From Bacteroidota bacterium (lineage in GTDB: Bacteria; Bacteroidota; Ignavibacteria; UBA10030; UBA6906): a stretch of DNA of 64,000 nt. Location: contig JAHBUR010000006.1 in NCBI GenBank assembly GCA_019637975.1, positions 1 through 64,000 on the forward strand, read 5' to 3'. The notes beneath the pieces are model-generated. The model made no database searches. It had not been told where the DNA came from and worked only from the letters and a program-made list of their open reading frames with translations. Shown piece by piece: positions 1 to 8,101 of this stretch. The position numbers were made by a program, and so were the translations under genes. Each line of letters opens with the position of its first letter. Within the stretch, counting starts at the first letter, position 1.

Positions 1-54
1 GGGAGGGGGGCGAACATCCCCTCTCCCACTAATTGAACATAGAAATCGTTAGGC
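1..54 (+). other. Right half of an integron attC site (edge of window)
   Basis: Positions 48-54 read GTTAGGC, which fits the R' core consensus (GTTRRRY) of integron attC sites. A G-rich/C-rich hairpin at 1-27 precedes it and could be the variable tip of the same site. The 14 bases starting at 48 are exactly complementary to 596-609 at the far end of the next gene, as expected for the two ends of one cassette. The left half lies outside the window. Confidence 0.6.
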
Positions 55-77
55 TTACAAAAGGAGTACCAATTGAA

Positions 78-575
78 ATGGCATTAACAAAATGTCTTGA
101 CTGTAAGTGCCAACTCAGTGATTCTGCTTTATCGTGTCCGAACTGTTCATCGAATGAACCATTCGGTGTGCTGTGTGAATTGTGTTTTACACGCCTTCGC
201 CGGTCAGATGGTATAACTTCAAAACGGTGGCACAATACAGTTGAAGGATACTGGCAGGATATAGTTGCTCATAAAGAATGTCTTGAACGTTACTTCACTC
301 TTCCATCAGAGACGAAATGTCGTGAATGTGGAAAGCGTCTTGCTGGACTCGAAGGTTTTTCTCCAAAAGAACTTTGGAGTATTTCGTGGGACCCATTTCG
401 GCATTCTTCCGACTTTACTTGTCCAGACTGCGGGAAAACTTGGGTATTAGGAAAAATTATGAGTTGCGATAAATGTAGCGCTCCCTTATTTCCTTTTCAG
501 AGCGGATCATCCGGGCTAGGTCACGGGCACAAGTCACCAAAGAAAAACAGTTTTTGGGATTGGTTGTTTGATTAA
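78..575 (+). CDS. Multi-zinc-ribbon protein of an integron cassette
   Basis: A 165-residue cysteine-rich protein of unknown function. CxxC pairs occur near residues 6-9 (CLDC), 20-23 (CPNC), 33-36 (CELC), 79-82 (CREC), 113-116 (CPDC) and 128-131 (CDKC), so it should fold as several zinc ribbons. There is no signal peptide or membrane segment, so it is probably cytoplasmic. The ATG at 78 was chosen because GGAG lies 11 nt upstream and the first CxxC follows at once. An upstream in-frame ATG at 33 would start inside the recombination site. The gene fills one cassette (48 to about 759) and is more AT-rich than the chromosomal genes from 4 kb onward. Zinc ribbons bind nucleic acid or protein; no more specific role can be given. 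Confidence 0.75.
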   Translation: MALTKCLDCKCQLSDSALSCPNCSSNEPFGVLCELCFTRLRRSDGITSKRWHNTVEGYWQDIVAHKECLERYFTLPSETKCRECGKRLAGLEGFSPKELWSISWDPFRHSSDFTCPDCGKTWVLGKIMSCDKCSAPLFPFQSGSSGLGHGHKSPKKNSFWDWLFD

Positions 576-602
576 ACCTCTTCTCGTGAATTATTTTTGT
601 AA

Positions 603-766
603 GCCTAACCAGTCGCTCAACCTGACGTTGCAATCGCGGGCGCGCCTGAACTGAAATTGTTCGAGAGTTCTAAACACAACTTACGATACGAAACATCATT
701 TTAAATTTAAAAACGGCGGCAGCCCGCTGGAACATTGCAACGCAGGTTAGCTCCAGTCCGTTAGCC
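603..766 (+). other. Integron attC recombination site (cassette 1/2 boundary)
   Basis: The left arm begins GCCTAAC (603-609, R'') and the right arm ends GTTAGCC (760-766, R'). The inner arms pair as CAACCTGACGTTGCAA against TTGCAACGCAGGTTAG. The left arm carries one unpaired A, which matches the extrahelical base typical of L boxes. The mismatched spacer between R and L boxes, and a long AT-rich tip of about 100 bases, also fit an attC folded as single-stranded bottom strand. The last R' base triplet departs from the RRR consensus. Recombination would occur between G760 and T761. Confidence 0.8.
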
Positions 767-779
767 AGCGCAATCAAAC

Positions 780-1232
780 ATGTGTTTGCTCATTGAAATT
801 GTGTTACCTGATGTCTCTCGACAAGTGGGTGGTCAGATTACGAAGCAAGCGAAAGAGAAAAGTCTCCTTGGTCTTCTTGCAGCTCGTACTGAAAAGTCTG
901 AGCAGCTCTGCGGATTTCATGTGAGTTCGTCACTCGAGAGTAACTGTTCATGCAAACTTCTGGCAGATGGCGCAGATTGGAAGAATGAATTCTGGACTTT
1001 TGACGCTCAGTATCTTGATGTGCTTGCGAGGACGCTGGAATTTCTTTTTCAGTGTTCGTCTGGGAAAATGTGTGTTCGGGCGTACTGGAACGGAAAGCCT
1101 AACGAGAAATGGGCGCACATCAAGGATGTGAGTCTTAATCTCATTGATTTCCTAACCGTCGTTCGTTCAAACTCAGTCAGCACTCATTCACGTTATCAAG
1201 TGTCACCAACGCACAAAAAATTAAATCAATGA
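780..1232 (+). CDS. Hypothetical protein of an integron cassette
   Basis: A 150-residue protein that I do not recognise. The ATG at 780 lies only 14 bases inside the cassette boundary at 760-766, the usual layout of cassette genes. There is no signal peptide or membrane span. The middle part (WKNEFWTFDAQYLDVLARTLEF, roughly residues 68-90, written here only as a landmark split: WKNEFWTF then DAQYLDVLARTLEF) looks like a compact mixed alpha/beta domain, and the tail is polar and basic. Six cysteines are scattered without a metal-site pattern. It is read in the same direction as the genes in cassettes 1 and 3. Confidence 0.6.
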   Translation: MCLLIEIVLPDVSRQVGGQITKQAKEKSLLGLLAARTEKSEQLCGFHVSSSLESNCSCKLLADGADWKNEFWTFDAQYLDVLARTLEFLFQCSSGKMCVRAYWNGKPNEKWAHIKDVSLNLIDFLTVVRSNSVSTHSRYQVSPTHKKLNQ

Positions 1233-1235
1233 TAG

Positions 1236-1363
1236 CTCCCCGCGCATTTTGCGTGCGGGAGAGTTTACGTTGCGGCGGGTCCCGCTTTTGCGGGATCCTC
1301 GATTCGACCACGATCCCGCCAGGGCGGGATCTGTCGAATCGGGATTAGCCGCAATCGTTAGGT
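1236..1363 (+). other. Degenerate attC-like site containing a nested palindrome (cassette 2/3 boundary)
   Basis: The right end is a clear R' core, GTTAGGT at 1357-1363. The inner arms pair as ACGTTGCGGC (1267-1276) against GCCGCAATCGTT (1349-1360). No R'' box complementary to the start of cassette 2 is visible, so the left side is degenerate. Between the arms sits a very strong palindrome at 1301-1340: GATTCGAC with GTCGAATC and GATCCCGCC with GGCGGGATC. A terminator-like hairpin at 1236-1261 follows the stop codon of the preceding gene. Confidence 0.55.
1301..1340. repeat. Near-perfect 40-bp palindrome
   Basis: Outer arms of 8 bp (1301-1308 and 1333-1340) and inner arms of 9 bp (1312-1320 and 1323-1331) surround a 2-base centre. 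A smaller GC hairpin with a TTTT loop (about 1279-1296) sits just before it. It occupies the tip of the attC-like site and looks like a small mobile or dispersed palindromic element; copy number cannot be judged from this window. Confidence 0.6.
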
Positions 1364-1394
1364 TGCGGAATCGTTCCATCGAACAAGGCAGTCA

Positions 1395-2021
1395 ATGACA
1401 AGAGCTCTGGTCTTTCCAAAGGGGGTTCGTTTTCCCGTTGCAGATGAAATACCTAATAATGATCTCAAGGTGAGCCTTCTCGACAGAATCGCAAGTGCAG
1501 ACATTCGCGAAGGGTATGTTCTGGCTACGAGTGAAAACCCAAACTACCCCTATTACGCCGAAATCAATGTCAGTGCCCCACAAGTCTGGAAAGTCTTCAA
1601 AGATTTAAGTCACCAGCTTCTTCCTGAGGAGGTTGGTACTATTCTTGGCGAGAAGGACCAGGAGAAAGATCAACTCTTTCTAGGGCCATATTCGAGCCGG
1701 GAAGCTCTTCTAAACATACTCGGTAAATATGAGTTTGAACTTGCGAATGACGGATTCATACAATTCGGACTGATTCACCAAGTTGAGGGGAAGACGGAAG
1801 AAGTGTTTGTTGAGCCCTCAAAACACTTTTGCATTTGGACAAGCAACGATATGTCCTTCAGGAACGCAATGCAAGTACATGATATTCCTGAGCAAGACAA
1901 GTTGTCTTTCATTGATGAATACCCGCGGGTAACACTTGCGGAATACGAGGGAGCAACGAGACACCACTGGGAAGTGCTGAAAGAGTTGAAGGAGCTTTGT
2001 GTGCAATTGTCGCAACGATGA
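1395..2021 (+). CDS. Hypothetical protein of an integron cassette
   Basis: A soluble 208-residue protein without signal peptide or membrane segment. I do not recognise its family. It is acidic and mixed alpha/beta, with a W/F-rich central region (VWKVFKDLSH near residue 62, FVEPSKHFCIWTS near residue 140) and a helical C-terminus. Some immunity-like and DUF families have this appearance, but no assignment is safe. The ATG at 1395 is 32 bases after the R' core at 1357-1363. The cassette closes at 2032-2038 with ACCTAAC, and the 13 bases TCCGCAACCTAAC (2026-2038) are the exact complement of the cassette start. That makes the gene boundaries and orientation secure. Confidence 0.7.
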   Translation: MTRALVFPKGVRFPVADEIPNNDLKVSLLDRIASADIREGYVLATSENPNYPYYAEINVSAPQVWKVFKDLSHQLLPEEVGTILGEKDQEKDQLFLGPYSSREALLNILGKYEFELANDGFIQFGLIHQVEGKTEEVFVEPSKHFCIWTSNDMSFRNAMQVHDIPEQDKLSFIDEYPRVTLAEYEGATRHHWEVLKELKELCVQLSQR

Positions 2022-2025
2022 ACCG

Positions 2026-2080
2026 TCCGCAACCTAACCAGCAGCTCCCGACAGAAGGTAAAGCACGTCGGGTCTTCGAC
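2026..2080 (+). other. Left half of an attC site (end of cassette 3), right half not found
   Basis: ACCTAAC at 2032-2038 is a consensus R'' core. CCCGAC and GTCGGG further on (about 2047-2072) can form a short stem. No matching R' core is visible before the next gene at 2207. The array therefore seems to end here with a truncated or rearranged site. Confidence 0.6.
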
Positions 2081-2206
2081 AACACGTCCGAAATAGCGCA
2101 TTTGTTCTTTGAAAGTCGAATTATTTTTGAGGCAAACTTTAGAAGTCAGTAAATAAAAACTTTGATCGGCGTTTCTTGACGTTATTTCTATAAATGAGGC
2201 GACAAA

Positions 2207-2602
2207 ATGCCATATAGAATCAGTTACAATCCAGAAACAGGTTTTGTTGAAGCGAAGGTTCAAGGAGCTATAAGTTTCAACGAAATTAAAGAGATCTATT
2301 CTAAGTACGTACAAACGACTATGGAGAACGAGTCTTTTCTCTATCTCGCCGATTATCGTGAGGCAATATTGGACTTGTCAACGATGGAACTTTATGATTT
2401 GCCCACCATACTAGCAGATATAGTTGCTCCGTTGGGGATTAATGTTCACAAACTCAGGAGAGCAGTTGTTATAGCAAAAGGCTTGAAAGATAAGCGATTA
2501 GGAGACTATCGTTTTTATGAAACCGTAACACTAAATCGCTGGCAACACACGAAGTTGTTTGAAGACTTGGACGAAGCAAAACAATGGCTTTCTGAAAAAT
2601 AA
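2207..2602 (+). CDS. SpoIIAA-like (STAS/Sec14-type) protein
   Basis: A 131-residue soluble protein. Its opening beta strands (MPYRISYNPETGFVEAKVQG) lead into a helix-strand pattern, then YLADYREAILDLST, an RRAVVIAKG strand near residue 86 and a C-terminal EAKQWL helix. This order is characteristic of short SpoIIAA-like/STAS proteins found in many Bacteroidota; the function is unknown and the family call is by overall pattern only. It stands alone between the end of the cassette array and an intergenic inverted repeat. No signal peptide is seen. The coding region is AT-rich like the cassettes, so it could itself be an acquired gene. Confidence 0.6.
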   Translation: MPYRISYNPETGFVEAKVQGAISFNEIKEIYSKYVQTTMENESFLYLADYREAILDLSTMELYDLPTILADIVAPLGINVHKLRRAVVIAKGLKDKRLGDYRFYETVTLNRWQHTKLFEDLDEAKQWLSEK

Positions 2603-2728
2603 CATTGTCGAAGAGAGTGCACGGTTAACAAATTCTGTTTTTAGTGATTGCCAAGGATTAAGTTGTGTGTAAAAATTTATCGTATTGGCTATGGCATCTC
2701 TTTTTGTCAACGAGTCTTAAGGCAGGGA

Positions 2729-2865
2729 GCCGCCGGACACAGCGTGCACCTGACGTGTGGATTCTGCGGCATTTTCAACCTTTTATCTGGCTTCGAGTTT
2801 TTCCTGCTCTCAAAGAGAGTCCACGACCGCCCACACGCAGGTAACGCAAACAGTTGGCTGGCGGC
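2729..2865. repeat. Long imperfect inverted repeat, attC-like
   Basis: The arms are GCCGCC (2729-2734) with GGCGGC (2860-2865), and GCGTGCACCTGACGTGTGG (2742-2760) with CCACACGCAGGTAACGC (2831-2847). The inner arms pair almost completely, with one extra A in the left arm. The 70-base tip is T-rich. Size (137 bp) and shape resemble an attC site, but core boxes are not clear. The rest of the 474-base gap between the genes at 2602 and 3077 shows no convincing gene. Confidence 0.5.
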
Positions 2866-3076
2866 AAATTGTGTTCAACTAATCTTGACACTATATGAAC
2901 CTGCAAATATTTGCGATCTGTAACGTTGGCGGTATGCAAAATGGTCGAATGTTCATCTCCGACATTTTTGACACCATATCCTTTGACAAGTTTCCCGTGA
3001 CGGGCGAATTCCCCAAGAAAAGAGTCCCGCCAAGACAAACGGTTCCGGCGGGCAGGCAAATCAGGAGCACCACAAC

Positions 3077-3850
3077 ATGACAATAACTCTTGACAAATTC
3101 CTCGCGCAGCGTAAACTTCTCCGCAATGAGAAAGTTCGTATGCAAAGCAAGAAGAATAGCGCCGGGGAGAATCAGTTCGGCGTTCGGCTTGTCGACATCC
3201 GGAAATTTGCCGGTATGTTTTGTATTCTGTCAGCGCTAATATGTCTGACGCCCGCCGTGTACGCTCAACCTGACGTACGTAATGACTATCCACCAATGGG
3301 GCTGGGGATGGCCGTGCCGAAGTTCTATGACAATCGCGTTGTGTATTTCTACGGCAATCCCAACCTGGAAAAACCGGTCTCCGATCACATGCCGACCGAC
3401 AGCCTGGTATTTGAACGGCGCGAAACGGGGTTTGAGATCACTTCGGCGCCGCCGTGGTTCGTCCCCGCGCATCTCAAGCTCGATTACGACATTCTGTTTC
3501 TTCGAGTTGTTTCCATTCATTCCGATTTTGTTGAGGTCATTGTCAATGAGCTCAATGGACACACTGCGTTCATGGATCGGTTCAAGAGTGATTTGCGGTA
3601 TTGGCCGGAGTTCTTGTTAACAATCAATAGCGTGGAGCCGTTGTTTCCGCAGGATTATCCTGTTCGGATAAAGCCGCTATCCCATGCTTCGCTTGTTTCG
3701 ACACGCTATGCTTTCTTGAAGCCGCTGAGGATTTCCAGTCAATGGATGGAGGTGGAATTGCTGGATGAGAACTTCCAACCTCAGGGGAAAGGGTGGATCC
3801 AATGGCAGGAAAATGGTAAAATATTAATTACCTACTCGCTGTTGAGTTGA
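3077..3850 (+). CDS. Secreted protein of unknown function
   Basis: The protein has 257 residues from the first ATG. A hydrophobic stretch (FAGMFCILSALICLTP, about residues 44-59) followed by VYAQPD looks like a signal peptide cut after AYAQ-like residues. The true start is therefore probably an internal codon, for example ATG at 3140, and the first 20-40 residues may be untranslated. The mature part of about 195 residues has repeated short beta segments and aromatic residues (DNRVVYFYGNPN, WIQWQENGK), as in small periplasmic beta proteins. I cannot name a family. It stands alone and the next genes are convergent. Confidence 0.55.
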   Translation: MTITLDKFLAQRKLLRNEKVRMQSKKNSAGENQFGVRLVDIRKFAGMFCILSALICLTPAVYAQPDVRNDYPPMGLGMAVPKFYDNRVVYFYGNPNLEKPVSDHMPTDSLVFERRETGFEITSAPPWFVPAHLKLDYDILFLRVVSIHSDFVEVIVNELNGHTAFMDRFKSDLRYWPEFLLTINSVEPLFPQDYPVRIKPLSHASLVSTRYAFLKPLRISSQWMEVELLDENFQPQGKGWIQWQENGKILITYSLLS

Positions 3851-4106
3851 TTTTCAGAGAGAATCCTCTATTGACAAACAGTTTGTGAGTTCCTGTAATA
3901 TGTGGATAGGCCTACGGCTGGCAGAGTCAAATGCGTTCTTTGACGCAATAGGCTTTTTGCCACGTCGGGCATCAAATCAACACGAAAGCGGCGGCAGTCC
4001 TTAACAACACTCACGGCGATTCCACGCAAAACAAAACCGAGAAGGAGAGCCCGAATAGGAGCAAGCATGCGTTTCAAGCAGGTCCTTGAATGTTCCCGAC
4101 TGATTC

Positions 4107-5387
4107 TTACAAATACTTGCTCAAATGAGCCAAAAACTTCTCCGTTGCCCCGATTCTCTCATGAACAAAGGTTGCCGCAATTCTCCCCGCCTCTCTTCTC
4201 TTCCCCTCATTCTCGAATAACCTCTTCAACGACGTGAAGAGGGAGTCGGAATCCTGCACAACAAATCCTCCACCTGATTCTGCAAGCGTCACTGCTTCCT
4301 GCGAGTTTGCATGACGGGGCCCGTACACCACGGGAATTCCGTACACGGCGGCTTCCAACACGTTGTGAACGTTCTGCTTGAAACTTCCGCCGATGAACGC
4401 AACATCGGCGTATGTATAAAGTGTAAGGAGTATGCCGATGCTGTCTACGATGACAACATCCTCATTGCTGTAATCATTCAACGCGGAAAAACGGATGAAC
4501 GAGGCTTTCCCTTGCAGCTCCGCTTCAAGTTCCTCCAAATGCTCAATGGTTGGCTCGTGAGGCACAATGATGAGCAGGAAATTCTGCATCGTTTGTCGCA
4601 GTCGCAAGAAACCGGTCAGCAACACCTCCTCATCTTCCGGCCACGTGCTGCCTGCCAGGAGTACGCGCTTGCCGCGAAGCACAGGCTCCGCAATCACATG
4701 CCGCTTCTTCGCTTCCGCACTTCTGATGCTTACCTGATCGTAGCGCGTATCGCCGATTGCTTGAATGGCAGGATGCGTGAGAGAGAAGATCTTGAAGGCT
4801 TCGGCATCCTGTTCCGATACGGTGAGAATGCTATCAATTGCATTATAGATGAAGTAGTGGAACGTCCGCACAAGCGGAAAGCGGCGTTGTGTATTCTGCC
4901 GCATTGTAGCGTTGGCGATGAGAACAGGAATGTTGCGGCGTTGTAATTCCCAAATGTGATTGGGCCAGACGTCGTAACGGATGATGACGGCAACATCGGG
5001 ACGTGTCAGGTCGAGAAAGCGTCTGGCATTTGCCCGTGTGTCGAACGGAATGTAGCTGATCACATCGGCAAGCGGATATTTCCGGGAATGTTCGAATCCT
5101 GACGGGGAGAAAAATGTTGCGATGATGCGGATGTCGGGATGGCGGTGCTTCAGTTCTGCAATAATCGGTTTCGCCTGTTCAAACTCGCCCATCGACGATG
5201 CATGAAACCACACACGCCTTCCGCCCGCCAGCTTCCCGGTGACTTGCTTTTCAAGCATCGCGAAAAGATCACGCCGTCCCTGAATACCCCGTCTGACCTT
5301 TCTGTTGAAGAGGCCGAGAATTCTGACAACAACCCACATCATCGGCAGGGCGAGCAGGCTGTACGCAGTGTGCCAGATGGTTTTCAT
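4107..5387 (-). CDS. waaA: 3-deoxy-D-manno-octulosonic acid (Kdo) transferase
   Basis: This transfers Kdo from CMP-Kdo to lipid IVA, the first step of the lipopolysaccharide inner core, at the inner face of the cytoplasmic membrane. The 426 residues match the family length. A membrane anchor spans about residues 9-27. The acceptor-side motif FHASSMGEFEQ carries the conserved catalytic glutamate at residue 68. The GT-B fold C-terminal half contains FIGGSF and a NVLEAAVYGIPVVYGP donor-site stretch. It overlaps the upstream glycosyltransferase by 4 bp (ATGA), so the two are translated together. How many Kdo units it adds cannot be told from sequence. Confidence 0.95.
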   Translation of the reverse strand: MKTIWHTAYSLLALPMMWVVVRILGLFNRKVRRGIQGRRDLFAMLEKQVTGKLAGGRRVWFHASSMGEFEQAKPIIAELKHRHPDIRIIATFFSPSGFEHSRKYPLADVISYIPFDTRANARRFLDLTRPDVAVIIRYDVWPNHIWELQRRNIPVLIANATMRQNTQRRFPLVRTFHYFIYNAIDSILTVSEQDAEAFKIFSLTHPAIQAIGDTRYDQVSIRSAEAKKRHVIAEPVLRGKRVLLAGSTWPEDEEVLLTGFLRLRQTMQNFLLIIVPHEPTIEHLEELEAELQGKASFIRFSALNDYSNEDVVIVDSIGILLTLYTYADVAFIGGSFKQNVHNVLEAAVYGIPVVYGPRHANSQEAVTLAESGGGFVVQDSDSLFTSLKRLFENEGKRREAGRIAATFVHERIGATEKFLAHLSKYL

Positions 5388-6445
5388 TGCGTGTGCGTTT
5401 GCAGAAGTCTGTTGGCGGATGCGATAACCTGCGCCGCGGAAATATCATTCATACACTTAAAATGTCCTTTGGGGCAATTCGGAAGCCCGATGTGCGTACA
5501 GGGGCGGCATGCCAATTCAGCATTCTCGATAACTTCGTTCTCGGTCCCGAAAGGGAAGAAGCCTAACTCTTTCACCGTCGGTCCGAAGAGTGCAACGACG
5601 TGTCGCTTGCGAGCCGCCGCAATGTGCATCAATCCGGAGTCGTTTGTGATAACAATCGAGCAACGATCCATCATCGCCGCCGTTTCGCGCAACGAGATCT
5701 TCCCGGCAAGATTCAGAATCCCCGCTTGCGGATTTCGTTCTCGAATAAGATCGGCGATGGTATTGCACCGTTCCGCCTCATCTCCGGAACCGAAAAGAAC
5801 GACAGGGCGCTGCCGCCCGATGCTCAACGCCGCCGTGGTTTCTGCAAAGCGTTCCTTCAGCCACATCTTGTTGTGATGTTTGGCTGAAGGGCAAATGCCG
5901 ATGAACTGTTCCTGCCCGAATCCGCCTTCGCGAATCAAGTGTTCTGTTCGTTGCCGGTCGTCTTCCGAAATGAAGATCTCCAGTCCCTTTCCGTCATCTT
6001 CAATCCCGAACGGGCGAAGCGGTTCAAGATAACGGAGCGCAACGCCGGGGCTGCCGCCAAATCGTTCATACACGTTCAGCTTGAACTTGACAAGCAGGAA
6101 CTGTGCGAGTTTTCTTTTGTTGATTCGGACGACGCGTGAAGCGCCGAAGCGGAGAAATCGGCTTCGTAGACTATCGTGAATGTCGATGATGAGATCGTAA
6201 TCGTTTTCTCCGATCGTGCGCATGAGTTTTCGCACGTCGCCGAACCTGCCGTGTTTCGGGAATGTGATGACATTCGAGATGTTCGGGTTCAAACGGATGA
6301 GGTCGGCGAATTCCTCCTTCACACAGTAGTCAAGCCGGTTTGCAGGAAAGCGGCTGCGCAACACGCGGACGAGCAGCGATGACAGCACGATATCGCCGAT
6401 GGAACTTAATCGAATGACGAGTGTTTTATGTAGTACATCTGTCAT
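5384..6445 (-). CDS. Glycosyltransferase family 9 (heptosyltransferase-like)
   Basis: A 353-residue ADP-heptose:LPS heptosyltransferase-family enzyme for core lipopolysaccharide assembly. The family landmarks are visible: the N-terminal strand LVIRLSSIGDIVLSS, the SAKHHNKMW region, and the donor-site NDSGLMHIAAA with FGPT a little later. The start at 6445 (MTDVLHKTLVIR) puts the first beta strand at the beginning. An upstream ATG at 6457 and a TTG at 6484 are possible alternatives. It precedes the Kdo transferase in a two-gene operon, which supports a role in lipid A-core or glycolipid synthesis; the exact sugar is not known. Confidence 0.88.
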   Translation of the reverse strand: MTDVLHKTLVIRLSSIGDIVLSSLLVRVLRSRFPANRLDYCVKEEFADLIRLNPNISNVITFPKHGRFGDVRKLMRTIGENDYDLIIDIHDSLRSRFLRFGASRVVRINKRKLAQFLLVKFKLNVYERFGGSPGVALRYLEPLRPFGIEDDGKGLEIFISEDDRQRTEHLIREGGFGQEQFIGICPSAKHHNKMWLKERFAETTAALSIGRQRPVVLFGSGDEAERCNTIADLIRERNPQAGILNLAGKISLRETAAMMDRCSIVITNDSGLMHIAAARKRHVVALFGPTVKELGFFPFGTENEVIENAELACRPCTHIGLPNCPKGHFKCMNDISAAQVIASANRLLQTHTQ

Positions 6446-6589
6446 GCTGCGTATCATTCTACCAAAATCGATTTGCAATTGCAATGAACAAAGCCGCGAC
6501 GGTGTGTTTGATTTTGAGAATCAAAGCGCCTACATTGACGCAGCATGTGAAATGCACAGGTGTTGTCCGAACTTCGTGAGAGGAATTCT

Positions 6590-8101
6590 ATGGGTCGTCC
6601 CGCCACGCTTGGCGAATTGAAAGCAAGCGGTTACAACGTGCAATCGGTGAAAGAAGAGTTGCGTGCCAACCTGATTCGCAAGCTCAACAACAAAGAACCG
6701 TTATTTCCCGGCATCATCGGTTATGAGAAGACAGTAATTCCGGCGATCGTAAATGCCATTCTCGCGAAGCACGATTTGATTTTGCTCGGGCTGCGCGGAC
6801 AGGCAAAGTCGCGCATCGTACGTTCCTTGCCGGGTTTGCTGGATGAATACATTCCGGTTGTGCGTGGAAGCGAAATCAACGACGATCCGTTTCATCCCGT
6901 CAGCAAGCATGCCGTCGATCTCGTGAACGAGATGGGCGAAGCAACTCCCATTGAGTGGCTGCACCGCGACCAACGGTATGGAGAAAAACTCGCAACGCCC
7001 GACGTCACGATTGCCGATCTGATCGGCGACATCGATCCCATCAAAGCCGCGGCGAAGCGCCTGCATTACTCGCATGAAGGCGCGATTCATTTCGGTATTG
7101 TCCCCCGTTGCAACCGCGGGATCTTTGCCATCAACGAACTTCCCGATTTGCAGCCGCGTATTCAGGTCGGACTCTTCAATATTCTTGAGGAGAAGGACAT
7201 TCAGATTCGCGGATTCAATATCCGCATTCCGATGGATATTATGTTAGTGTTCACGGCGAACCCGGAAGATTATACAAACCGCGGCAACATCATCACGCCG
7301 CTGAAGGATCGTATTGATTCACAGATTCTGACGCACTATCCCCGCTCACTTGAAGAGGCGATCGGCATTACCGAGCAAGAGGCGCATATCAAACGTGATG
7401 GTCGGGAAGTGCGGATACCCCAGTTCTTCAGAGAGATTGTCGAACAGATCGCGTTCGAAGCACGCAGAAGTGAGTTCGTCGATCAGAAATCCGGCGTCAG
7501 CGCACGACTGACAATCGCGGCGATGGAAAATCTCGTGAGTAACGCCGAACGCCGCGCAATTACGGTTGGCGATAACGTGATCGTGCCGCGCATCTGCGAT
7601 CTTCCGCACGTTCTTCCCGGCATGACCGGGAAAGTGGAATTGGTGTTCGAGGGCGAACAGGAAGGCTCCGTGAAAGTGAGCAAGGCGTTGGTGGGAAAAG
7701 CTGTACGGGAAACATTCAAGAAGTATTTTCCCGACCCGCTGCGGAAGCGTCCGACCCGTCCGCAGAGTGCCGAGGGAGGCCGGCAACATGTTGAGGATGG
7801 AGAGTACGGGAAGATCACCCTCTGGTTCGAATCGGGCAACAAAATTGAAATCTCCGATGACATGCCGGCGGAACAATACTTCCGGGAGCTAGACAAGGTC
7901 AAAGGCCTGCGCGAGTTGACAAGAAAACACATGCCCGATCTTGAAGAGAAGTACGAGTTGCCTTCTGTCATGGAGTTTGTGCTTGACGGATTGCATCAGA
8001 ATTCAAAGATTGCGAAGGACGAAGTTGATCACATGACGTCGTATAAGGATATGGTGGGAAGTATCTTTTCGGGGCCGGGACGAGGTTTTGAGGAGGATTG
8101 A
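6590..8101 (+). CDS. MoxR/magnesium-chelatase-I-like AAA+ ATPase
   Basis: A 503-residue AAA+ protein. The Walker A region reads GLRGQAKS (about residue 67) and a sensor-containing stretch reads FTANPEDYTNRG, as in magnesium chelatase subunit I and MoxR proteins. This class works as a chaperone-like ATPase with a von Willebrand A partner, inserting metals or maturing other complexes. The ATG at 6590 has AGGA 6-9 nt upstream. The stop codon overlaps the start of the VWA gene (TGATG), giving a coupled pair. There are no porphyrin-pathway genes nearby, so chlorophyll chelatase function is unlikely; the client protein is unknown. Confidence 0.88.
   Translation: MGRPATLGELKASGYNVQSVKEELRANLIRKLNNKEPLFPGIIGYEKTVIPAIVNAILAKHDLILLGLRGQAKSRIVRSLPGLLDEYIPVVRGSEINDDPFHPVSKHAVDLVNEMGEATPIEWLHRDQRYGEKLATPDVTIADLIGDIDPIKAAAKRLHYSHEGAIHFGIVPRCNRGIFAINELPDLQPRIQVGLFNILEEKDIQIRGFNIRIPMDIMLVFTANPEDYTNRGNIITPLKDRIDSQILTHYPRSLEEAIGITEQEAHIKRDGREVRIPQFFREIVEQIAFEARRSEFVDQKSGVSARLTIAAMENLVSNAERRAITVGDNVIVPRICDLPHVLPGMTGKVELVFEGEQEGSVKVSKALVGKAVRETFKKYFPDPLRKRPTRPQSAEGGRQHVEDGEYGKITLWFESGNKIEISDDMPAEQYFRELDKVKGLRELTRKHMPDLEEKYELPSVMEFVLDGLHQNSKIAKDEVDHMTSYKDMVGSIFSGPGRGFEED

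Noticed and set aside
1-2200. Integron integrase gene
   Set aside because: No tyrosine recombinase-like protein is encoded in this part on either strand; if present it lies left of the window.
2648-2923. A 91-codon + strand frame after the SpoIIAA-like gene
   Set aside because: It starts at TTG without a ribosome site, runs across the arms and loop of the long inverted repeat, and has no protein-like pattern.
3871-3901. TTGACA and TAATAT resembling a sigma-70 promoter
   Set aside because: The spacer is 19 bp and no + strand gene follows before 6590; Bacteroidota promoters also differ from this consensus.
3868-4077. A 69-codon minus-strand frame downstream of the Kdo transferase
   Set aside because: Arginine-rich composition and lack of a ribosome site; looks like chance coding in a GC-rich intergenic stretch. 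The region might be a repeat, but a second copy is not in the window.
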